From the IMG/VR virus record IMGVR_UViG_3300042317_001198, positions 1 to 44,597 of that record: a stretch of 44,597 nt of DNA; one strand, 5' to 3'. The notes under the pieces are model-generated. The model was not told the origin of the DNA and ran no database searches. It saw only the letters and a list, made by a program, of their open reading frames with translations. Source of the DNA: a virus. Below are positions 18,479-26,338 of the stretch, one piece after another (within the stretch, counting starts at the first letter, position 1; each line of letters opens with the position of its first letter). The position numbers and the translations under genes are program-made.

Positions 18479-21400
18479 ATGACACTTAATCTAAATTCTG
18501 CACCATATTATGATGATTTTGATCCTGCTGACAATTATCTAAAGATATTGTTTCTGCCAGGTAGAACTATTCAGCCTCGTGAACTAACGCAATTACAAAC
18601 CACCATTCAAGAGCAAATAAAGAAGCACGGCGACTTCAATTTCCAAAATGGTGCAATGATTGTTCCTGGGTATATCAACTTTAGCAATAGAGTTACATAT
18701 GTAAAATTGAATGAGTTGGTTTCTGGGGTGTCAGTCAATAGTGTTATAGATGCACTCTCAGGGAAAATTGTTGTTGGTTCGACCACAGGAGTAAAAGCAT
18801 TAGTTCTGTTTAGTGAAAAATCAACATTAACAGATTCAGCTGCATTGTTTGTTCAATATGTGTCAGGCGGATTAGATCCACTGGATACCTCAATACTGTA
18901 TTCAGAATTTAAACCGGGTGAGGTTCTTACATTAGAAAATTCATCTAATTCAGTTATTGTTAGTGATGATGTAACATATACCGGTACTGGATCATTTGCG
19001 GAAATAGCCGAAGGCATATACTATGTAAATGGTTATTTTGTTCAAGTTGCTGCCCAAACAATATCACTTGACAAGTTCGGAACAACCCCATCATATCAAA
19101 TTGGACTGCAACTAAAAGAATCAATTGTAACAGCAGAAGAGGATTCTACATTATACAACAATGCGAGTGGGTTCTATAATACAACAGCTCAAGGTGCTGA
19201 TAGACTTAAAATCGAACTTATTTTAGAAAAGAAATCGTACTTTGACACCGCCGTAACAAACGAGTTTATACCGTTAATGTTTGTTAAGGACGGCGAATTG
19301 CAGAGTAAAGTTTCAACAACAAAACTAAATGCAACAGGTAAAATATTAGCTGACAGAACATATTCTGAATCAGGTAACTATACTGTCATTCCATTTAAAT
19401 TTGCGCCGGTTAGACATCGTTCAAACAACAGGGGAGAGTGGCAACCCAATACTCCGTATGTTGTGGGTGATGTTATCAATTATACAATTGACTCAAAAAC
19501 ATATTATCTAACGGCATTAAACACATTATCTTCCGGGTATTTGACACCAAATGTAACATACGGAGAATTTAATGATGGAGGCATCAGATGGTTAGTCGTA
19601 GATGCGCCAAGATATAATGGCGGTCTTTATGACGCAATTGGCACTTTAGATGCTCATGTGAGAGACTACAATACAGGTGATATTAGAGTAACAAAAGGCA
19701 AAGCATATATTAAGGGTAATGAAATTGATATATCAACTGGGTTCAGAAATGTTGAATTTAATCTAGAACCAGTATTTACAAACGCCTCATATAATTCTAT
19801 AACACCAATATCTGGTCAATATTTTTATATCAACGATATCAAAGGTTTGCCATCACTTGCAAACATTGATTCTGTAAATAAAATGTATTCAACATTTGAT
19901 ATAATGGACAACAATTTATCCATTACAGGGTCATGTCGTATTAGGAGTTTTGAGTATGATTCGGGGACACTAGGGGCAGCTGATTGTTTGGCTCGTCTTT
20001 ATATTTTCGACGTTGTTATGGATGCTGACAAGCCATTTGCACAATATGCTCAAAAGATTAAATCACAGAGTAATGGTTCATTTTCTGCAAACATTGTGGG
20101 AACCCAAAATGCACTTAGTGGTAGTGTATCAAATGGTGCTGGTTCAGGTACAATAACTGGAAACGGGACGCTGTTTTCTTTAGAGCTTTCTGTCGGTGAT
20201 TCCATTGTTATAAAAGGTTCGACAGTATCTTCTCATAAAGTGACAAACATCGCAAGTGCAATATCGATGACGGTTGTTCCCGCTGTGGTTGGTGCAAATA
20301 GTAATGTGATCTGCTATAAGGAAAGTTCCGCAATATCAGGTGTCAATTCTCTGATACAACCTTTACCTGATTCTTTTGTGAAGACCATTAGAAATGATTT
20401 GGGTGATGTGAAAACATCATATCATGTCAAGCGCATGTATCAAGCTAGAGCAATAAACGATACCATCACCCTAAACGTCTCTTCACAGAATGAATTGTTC
20501 TCATCAACCAGTCCTGATTTACATTTAGTATCTTTAGAAGATGGAACAGTAGGTCCGATTAATGGACTGACAATAACAATATCAGGCACAAACAACTCGC
20601 AGTTACAGATATACAAGGCAGGGTTGGGGAATAGTACATATCGTGTTTTAACAACAATCAAGAAACTTTCATTATCAGCTAAAGAAAAAGTAAAAACACG
20701 GAAGTTTAAAACCATTGTATTGAACACATTGAATGATGCTGATATACCAAAAATTCCATTAACAGAAGCAGATGTTGTTCGTGTTGTTTCTGTTACTCAA
20801 TCTGGTTCAAATTATTTCGATTACACAAAACGATCTGAGTTTAAAGAATATGTTGATCTGGATGAAATTGATATTACATTATACTACACGATAGAATCAA
20901 CATCAAACAACACTTATTATAATGTTAGTTATGTGCAACCAACATCAAATTGGTCGCCAACAGCACCAATTAAGATTACTTATGAGTATTATGATCATGG
21001 CCCGGGAGATTATTTTTCTGTAGATTCATATGATGTTCCTTATTCCATGATCCCTAAGAATGGGATGAATAGCTTTGCTGATTTTCTAGACTTTAGATCA
21101 AGAATATCAGACGGCGGCCTAAGTTTTGACACAGCTGATGGTGCATCTATTTCTGAGCCACTTTCAAGTATTCATCCAATAGAACTATTCTATTCGATAT
21201 ATCTGCCTAGGCGAGATGTAATAGAAATAACATCTGATGGAAGCTTTAGAATTGAGCAAGGTCAGCCTAGCTTAAATCCTGTTGCTCCAATAGCTAATGA
21301 CGGTTCAACTATATTGGGCATAATGCAAATACCGGCATATGTTTTCAATATTAGTGATGTCACTATCACCAACGTCAATATAAAACGATACACAATGAAG

Positions 21401-24400
21401 GATATTGAGTCGATAAAAAATAGATTGGACAATGTCGAATCCGCCGCATCATTATCTATGTTGGAATCGTCTGCATACTTAGAACAAATACAAGATGGGT
21501 TTGGACTTACTAGGTTTAAAAACGGATTCATTGTTGATCAGTTTAAGGATCATAGCACAGGAAATGTCGGTGACCCTGATTATAAATGTAGTATAGACTC
21601 AACAAGGCAAGAATGTCGCCCAATGTATGTTGCCAATGATATAAAGTTGATAGAAACTGACAATCATTTACGCAACCTAAATGGATACACTGTAACTGGT
21701 GATCTTGTTACATTGCCTTATACCGAGACAATTCTATTCCAAAACATAAATGCATCGACACCAGAGAATATAACACCGCTGACTCATATCAGTTCTTCTG
21801 TAGGTAGTTTGAATATATTTCCTGCAGCAGACACATGGATCGATGAGATAACAATTCCGAGTATAGAAGTTCGTAGTCAGGGGTCGTTTGCCTCAACAGA
21901 ACTTGTAGCAACTCAGTTGGGTGTGTTGGGTACAGTTTGGAATGCATGGCAAGAGGTTGCAAGAACAACAGTTGCGACTGAAACAACCATCAATAGGAGT
22001 GCTTCTAATTCGTCTGTTTCTTTTGATTCAACAACTGGTGCTGAAATATCTGCAACCACAACAATAACCACTAGAACTGACACTGTTGTTACTATTGTTG
22101 ATGGAACAGATGAGGTTACAAGAGAAAGAACAGGTATAAACACATTTGTTCAAGAACAATGGGACGAACTTGGTAGGGTTGATGGACTGTCTACTCAGAA
22201 TTGGGTGCCATTCATTCGCCAAAAGGCAATTGTAATGTATGGCAAAAACTTCATGCCACGTGTCCCTTTATATGCGTACATAAATCAATTTAATGTAACT
22301 GATTATGTTGTGCCCGCTTCAACACTCGAGTTCACTTCTAAAACTGGCACTTTCTTAGATTATAAATTCTCTAATATCGATCAAACAGATTTGAGCACCA
22401 GACAATACGGCGCAAATTCATATGACATATTGGAAAAGGGTGAAATTATTTACGGTGCAACTTCTGGTGCTTCAGCTATTACTATAGCTGAAGAACTTGT
22501 TGATGGAACAAGTTATCTAAGGATACTCAATGTCAAAAATGGCCCATTTGTTGATGGGGAAACTGTTAGGGGTAAAACTAGCGGCGCTTTCGGTGTAATA
22601 AATGGTACCAACGAAGAAGGCGAAATGGCTACAAGTGTAGATGGTTCGTTTTTCGGACTGTTGATGCTGCCAAATAATGACACCATTAAAATAGCTGCAC
22701 AGATTATCAATATACAGTTAAGAAATACATTGATGGGCGAGCAAGAAATAACAAGTGCAATTGCATTGTATGACGCCCACGGCATTGCAAATCAAAAACA
22801 AACAACTATATTATCTGTTCGCAATATCAATATATTACGAAGAGGCGTGTTGGACACAACTATAGTTAATGAGAATTGGCAAACGTCATCGTCTGTATCA
22901 ACAAACACAGTAGTCGGCAATACAAGAACAGTTGTGAACTGTAATTGCGCTTGTGATTGCGGCGGCGGTGGGGGCGGTGGTGGTGATCCATTAGCACAAT
23001 CATTTGCTCACACTGATAGTGGTGGTGTTTTTATCACCAAAGTTGATCTTTATTTTTATGCATTAAGTCAATTGGATACAGCACCTATATTCTTAGAAAT
23101 CCGTGAAGTTGTTAATGGATATCCAGGACCATCTGTGGTGCCATTTAGTAACGTAACAGTTCCACCTAGTTTCGTTGCAAATAAAGTATCAACAACAAGC
23201 CTTATACCAACAACATTCACATTTGAGTCACCGGTGTTTTTATCTGATAATACAGAGTATTGTTTGGTAATTGGATCAAACTTTGATGCATTCGCAGAAA
23301 CAAAAGTCTGGACTTCCAAACTAACAGAAGTAAATATTAGAGGTCAGGTTATAACTAGTCAACCGCTGTTAGGTTCAATGTTCAAATCACAAAATGGATC
23401 ATCGTGGAATGCCGAGCAATTAAGTGATGTGTGTATGACTGTGTATAAGGCACAATTTAACACATCTAAGCAAGGCCACCTGAAATTCAAAAATAATCCA
23501 ATCGCTTCAGAGAATATGATGATTGATCCATTCAAAGTGATAAATGGAACTACATTGGTTCGTGTCCTTCATAACAACCATGGTTTAGTAGCGGGTGATA
23601 AAGTCACATTTAGTGGTGCAATTGCCCCTGTTACGGCATTGAATGCTCAATACACAGTAGCTAATGCAACAATTAATGCATTCACTGTTACACTTGGTGG
23701 CAATGCGACATTTACAGGTTGGGTGGGTGGAAATAACGTCAAAATCACAACAAATAAGAGATTTGATACTTTGTACCTAGCGGGTGAAGATCAGGTGTTA
23801 CCAGGGTCACACATCAATTATACTGTCAGAGGAACCAATGCTAGTAGGGTAAAGCCTGCACTCGATTACCCTATTCAAATAAAGCAGAACTACGTAATGG
23901 ATGCGCCGCATTACATAATGTCACCTGAGAATGAAACATTGTACTCAACAGGGGATTCAGTCGAGGTTGATGCATACTTATACAGTAACAACCCTAATAT
24001 ATCACCAGTTATCGACTTAAACACATTCTCACTACATGCAATATCCAACTTGATAAACAATGAAACTGAGGCTGATAATAAGAGTGTCGATGCAAACACA
24101 TTAGTAAATAATGATGACTTAGCTGGCAATGCAGTGTTCAATAATGCAGGATACTTTACCATCACTGATCCTCTATACCTCGATGCTGTCAATACAATCA
24201 AAGTTGGACAATATGTAAAGTTCACTGGAACTGCATCCAACAATAGTGCTATGCTGGTCACAAGAAAAGAAACTGATATCACCACATATTGCACAATATA
24301 CACTTCGTCTCCTGTGGTTAATGAAACAGCATCAGGTTTAGTTACTTTGGTTATATACGATTTCTTTGTGGATTCTATCGCCCCAAGTGCAACGAGCAAC

Positions 24401-24733
24401 TCAGCAAATTACATTTCGAGAATATTCGAAACAGAACGAGTGTCATCAGGTATTAGATTATTCTTCGATTATGTGAAACCAACAGAGGCGTCCTTACGAG
24501 TGTTCTATAAAGTCAATCTAAAATCAGAAATGCAATCGATTGAAACAAAACCATGGACTGAACTAACAGGATTATCATTCATAAACTCATCAAACTCGAA
24601 CTCATACATAGAACAGAAGATTGATAAAGAGCTGGGCAGTTTTAATGAAATCACTATTAAAATTGAAATGAGAACCACCAACACATCGAGGGTACCTAAA
24701 TTGAAAAATATGAGATTGATTACATTAGTATGA
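18479..24733 (+). CDS. Giant DUF4815-type baseplate/tail protein, paralogue B, 2,084 aa
   Basis: A full-length paralogue of the preceding gene, nearly equal in length and colinear; about 47 of the first 79 residues are identical by hand count. It shares the APYYDDFDPADNYLKILF start, WQPNTPYVVGDVI (near 321), the TSGA units, Cys1037 and Cys1046 in C-x8-C spacing, a DPLAQSF-led beta domain with EIREVVNGYPGPSVVPF, and the NNHGLVAGDKV module. The Cys-rich linker differs: four alternating Cys (1488-1494) then eight Gly. A CGGAAA at 18466-18471 serves as ribosome site; an out-of-frame ATG at 18471 stops at once. Its end overlaps the next ATG by 4 nt. A tandem duplication with divergence is the simplest origin. 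The virion position is inferred from family and context. Confidence 0.8.
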   Translation: MTLNLNSAPYYDDFDPADNYLKILFLPGRTIQPRELTQLQTTIQEQIKKHGDFNFQNGAMIVPGYINFSNRVTYVKLNELVSGVSVNSVIDALSGKIVVGSTTGVKALVLFSEKSTLTDSAALFVQYVSGGLDPLDTSILYSEFKPGEVLTLENSSNSVIVSDDVTYTGTGSFAEIAEGIYYVNGYFVQVAAQTISLDKFGTTPSYQIGLQLKESIVTAEEDSTLYNNASGFYNTTAQGADRLKIELILEKKSYFDTAVTNEFIPLMFVKDGELQSKVSTTKLNATGKILADRTYSESGNYTVIPFKFAPVRHRSNNRGEWQPNTPYVVGDVINYTIDSKTYYLTALNTLSSGYLTPNVTYGEFNDGGIRWLVVDAPRYNGGLYDAIGTLDAHVRDYNTGDIRVTKGKAYIKGNEIDISTGFRNVEFNLEPVFTNASYNSITPISGQYFYINDIKGLPSLANIDSVNKMYSTFDIMDNNLSITGSCRIRSFEYDSGTLGAADCLARLYIFDVVMDADKPFAQYAQKIKSQSNGSFSANIVGTQNALSGSVSNGAGSGTITGNGTLFSLELSVGDSIVIKGSTVSSHKVTNIASAISMTVVPAVVGANSNVICYKESSAISGVNSLIQPLPDSFVKTIRNDLGDVKTSYHVKRMYQARAINDTITLNVSSQNELFSSTSPDLHLVSLEDGTVGPINGLTITISGTNNSQLQIYKAGLGNSTYRVLTTIKKLSLSAKEKVKTRKFKTIVLNTLNDADIPKIPLTEADVVRVVSVTQSGSNYFDYTKRSEFKEYVDLDEIDITLYYTIESTSNNTYYNVSYVQPTSNWSPTAPIKITYEYYDHGPGDYFSVDSYDVPYSMIPKNGMNSFADFLDFRSRISDGGLSFDTADGASISEPLSSIHPIELFYSIYLPRRDVIEITSDGSFRIEQGQPSLNPVAPIANDGSTILGIMQIPAYVFNISDVTITNVNIKRYTMKDIESIKNRLDNVESAASLSMLESSAYLEQIQDGFGLTRFKNGFIVDQFKDHSTGNVGDPDYKCSIDSTRQECRPMYVANDIKLIETDNHLRNLNGYTVTGDLVTLPYTETILFQNINASTPENITPLTHISSSVGSLNIFPAADTWIDEITIPSIEVRSQGSFASTELVATQLGVLGTVWNAWQEVARTTVATETTINRSASNSSVSFDSTTGAEISATTTITTRTDTVVTIVDGTDEVTRERTGINTFVQEQWDELGRVDGLSTQNWVPFIRQKAIVMYGKNFMPRVPLYAYINQFNVTDYVVPASTLEFTSKTGTFLDYKFSNIDQTDLSTRQYGANSYDILEKGEIIYGATSGASAITIAEELVDGTSYLRILNVKNGPFVDGETVRGKTSGAFGVINGTNEEGEMATSVDGSFFGLLMLPNNDTIKIAAQIINIQLRNTLMGEQEITSAIALYDAHGIANQKQTTILSVRNINILRRGVLDTTIVNENWQTSSSVSTNTVVGNTRTVVNCNCACDCGGGGGGGGDPLAQSFAHTDSGGVFITKVDLYFYALSQLDTAPIFLEIREVVNGYPGPSVVPFSNVTVPPSFVANKVSTTSLIPTTFTFESPVFLSDNTEYCLVIGSNFDAFAETKVWTSKLTEVNIRGQVITSQPLLGSMFKSQNGSSWNAEQLSDVCMTVYKAQFNTSKQGHLKFKNNPIASENMMIDPFKVINGTTLVRVLHNNHGLVAGDKVTFSGAIAPVTALNAQYTVANATINAFTVTLGGNATFTGWVGGNNVKITTNKRFDTLYLAGEDQVLPGSHINYTVRGTNASRVKPALDYPIQIKQNYVMDAPHYIMSPENETLYSTGDSVEVDAYLYSNNPNISPVIDLNTFSLHAISNLINNETEADNKSVDANTLVNNDDLAGNAVFNNAGYFTITDPLYLDAVNTIKVGQYVKFTGTASNNSAMLVTRKETDITTYCTIYTSSPVVNETASGLVTLVIYDFFVDSIAPSATSNSANYISRIFETERVSSGIRLFFDYVKPTEASLRVFYKVNLKSEMQSIETKPWTELTGLSFINSSNSNSYIEQKIDKELGSFNEITIKIEMRTTNTSRVPKLKNMRLITLV
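22940..22987 (+). other. Cys/poly-Gly motif (CNCACDC then eight Gly) encoded in DUF4815 paralogue B
   Basis: Codons 1488-1494 encode C-N-C-A-C-D-C and the next eight codons are all Gly, followed directly by DPLAQSF. The position matches the six-Cys motif of paralogue A. Gly codons vary (GGC, GGT, GGG), so the run is not a simple slippage tract. It lies in the same operon as the radical SAM gene about 2 kb downstream. Confidence 0.85.
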
Positions 24734-24921
24734 GTGAGAAGTTTATACAAAAAGATTCCGCAGTAATTAACACAGATGATCGAGCATATGCAGAATACCT
24801 TGCGGCGAGGAGAAGACTTCGAATTGAAAAGTCTGAAACAGAATCTATTAAACACAGGGTTTCTGTTTTGGAAACAGAAGTTGAAAACTTAAAACAAGCA
24901 TTGAATAATTTATTAAAGTGA
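24730..24921 (+). CDS. Small coiled-coil protein, 63 aa
   Basis: ATG 24730 overlaps the stop of paralogue B in an ATGA, implying translational coupling. The N-terminal part (about 1-28) reads FIQKDSAVINTDDRAYAEYL; residues 32-63 show heptad spacing (IEKSETESIKHRVSVLETEV, then ENLKQALNNLLK) and predict a coiled coil. There is no Cys, no signal peptide and no membrane segment. I do not recognise a named family. Coupled to a giant tail protein and 7 nt upstream of the radical SAM gene, it could be an oligomerisation or assembly factor, or an adaptor for the enzyme; both are inference. Confidence 0.75.
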   Translation: MSEKFIQKDSAVINTDDRAYAEYLAARRRLRIEKSETESIKHRVSVLETEVENLKQALNNLLK

Positions 24922-24928
24922 GGTAGAT

Positions 24929-26302
24929 ATGTCTATTTTTTATGTGCATGGTGAGAACTGGGATACCGGTGAAAAGAAAGTGTTTGTTTATGATAATGAG
25001 ACGTCTTCTCTAAGTGTTTTGGGTGGTGAAAAAATTGACCTGGAAAAATTCTCAGACTACAAAGGGAATTTCTACAAGAAGGCAAAACAATTTTCGATTG
25101 ACAAGCCACTTGGGAAAAGTAATAGCCCTAAGAAATTGAAAATTCAGCTTGGACTTAAGTGTAACTACTCATGTGATTATTGTTCTCAGGCATTACATGC
25201 AAGTGATTCAGTAGACTTCACACCTAAAGAAATTGAGACATTTTTAAATAGGCTTAAATCACTCGATTTGAGTAAAGTTAATATGATTGAATTTTGGGGC
25301 GGTGAACCATTTGTGTATTGGAAAACAATTCGTCCATTAACAGAAAAACTTAAAGTTATGATCCCAAATGTGAAATTTCTGATCATAACAAATGGATCTC
25401 TTTTATCGGATGATATAATCACTTTTCTAGATGAGAACAACTTCGCAGTTGCAATTTCTCACGACGGCCCAGGGCAATCAATTAGAGGTCCGGATCCTTT
25501 CGACGATCCTGAGAAACGTGAGAAGATATTAAAGTTGTTTAATTTACTTCACCCAAAAGGTAAAATAAGTTTCAATGCAGTGCTTCATGCCAAAAATTAC
25601 AGTAGAAAAGCTATTATGGATTTTTTCATCGAAAAGACAGGATGCGAAACAGTTGGGTTTGGGGAAGGTGCCGTGATCGATGCATATAATGATGGTGGAC
25701 TAGAACTATCATTCTATGATTATCAAGACATGATTAAATTTAGGAGAACTGCATTTTCTGAACTTAGTGAATTGGGTCGTGGGCAATTATCAATTAAGCA
25801 CAATAAGATAACAGGGTTTATATCAACCATTGTTAATCAGAGAAATTGGCACACTTTAGGTCAAAAATGTGGCATGGATAGTGAAGATAATTTAGCTGTT
25901 GATATGAAGGGTAATGTTGTCACTTGCCAAAACGTGAGTGCCAATCTAAAATCCTTTAATGGAGAAAGTCATAAAATAGGAACAATCGACAATATCGGTG
26001 ATGTGAAATTGAACACCGGCACTCACTGGTCTTTAAGGGAAAATTGTCAGAAATGTCCAGTTCTTCAACTTTGTGGTGGGTCTTGCTTCATGCTTGAGGG
26101 AGAACATTGGGATAGGTCATGCGATAATTCATATAACGATAATGTGGTATTTTTCATGTATGCAATCGAAATACTAACAGGATTTATACCGTATTGGATT
26201 GAGGGTGTCGATTTGCCTGAGTGGAGGAAAGATGTGTTGGGAATGCAGTATCCTGACATGACTCGCAAGAAAAAGAGTGTCATACCGATAAAACTAGTAT
26301 AA
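24929..26302 (+). CDS. Radical SAM/SPASM-domain enzyme (peptide/protein-modifying type), 457 aa
   Basis: Start ATG 24929 with GAGG at 24920-24923. The radical SAM signature is C78-x3-C82-x2-C85 (CNYSCDYC), with the SAM-binding WGGEP at 123-127. The C-terminus holds a complete seven-Cys SPASM pattern: C314-x13-G-x4-C333, then C373-x2-C376-x5-C382-x3-C386, then C398. So three [4Fe-4S] clusters are expected. Family knowledge: SPASM enzymes include anaerobic sulfatase maturases, PqqE, and sactipeptide and ranthipeptide maturases, which act on peptides or proteins. No RRE-like (PqqD-like) domain is evident in residues 1-70. It sits in a late structural operon right after a Cys-rich giant protein, suggesting a virion-protein substrate (inference). 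All key residues are intact, so it is probably active. Confidence 0.93.
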   Translation: MSIFYVHGENWDTGEKKVFVYDNETSSLSVLGGEKIDLEKFSDYKGNFYKKAKQFSIDKPLGKSNSPKKLKIQLGLKCNYSCDYCSQALHASDSVDFTPKEIETFLNRLKSLDLSKVNMIEFWGGEPFVYWKTIRPLTEKLKVMIPNVKFLIITNGSLLSDDIITFLDENNFAVAISHDGPGQSIRGPDPFDDPEKREKILKLFNLLHPKGKISFNAVLHAKNYSRKAIMDFFIEKTGCETVGFGEGAVIDAYNDGGLELSFYDYQDMIKFRRTAFSELSELGRGQLSIKHNKITGFISTIVNQRNWHTLGQKCGMDSEDNLAVDMKGNVVTCQNVSANLKSFNGESHKIGTIDNIGDVKLNTGTHWSLRENCQKCPVLQLCGGSCFMLEGEHWDRSCDNSYNDNVVFFMYAIEILTGFIPYWIEGVDLPEWRKDVLGMQYPDMTRKKKSVIPIKLV

Positions 26303-26305
26303 ATA
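26298..26305 (+). promoter_or_regulatory. T4-type late promoter TATAAATA over the stop codon
   Basis: A perfect T4 late octamer TATAAATA contains the TAA stop (26300-26302) of the radical SAM gene and lies 33 nt before the ATG at 26339. Confidence 0.75.
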
Positions 26306-26338
26306 TTTAAATAAGTCACATCAACAAAGGTGTAAGAA

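Noticed and set aside
18471-18481. ATG at 18471 as a start or leader peptide before DUF4815 paralogue B
   Set aside because: It reads only ATG CAC GCA TGA, in a different frame; there is no evidence that it is translated or regulatory.
24730-24921. 63-aa gene as a classical RiPP precursor for the radical SAM enzyme
   Set aside because: It has no Cys, no Gly-rich core and no leader-like cleavage site; it predicts a coiled coil.
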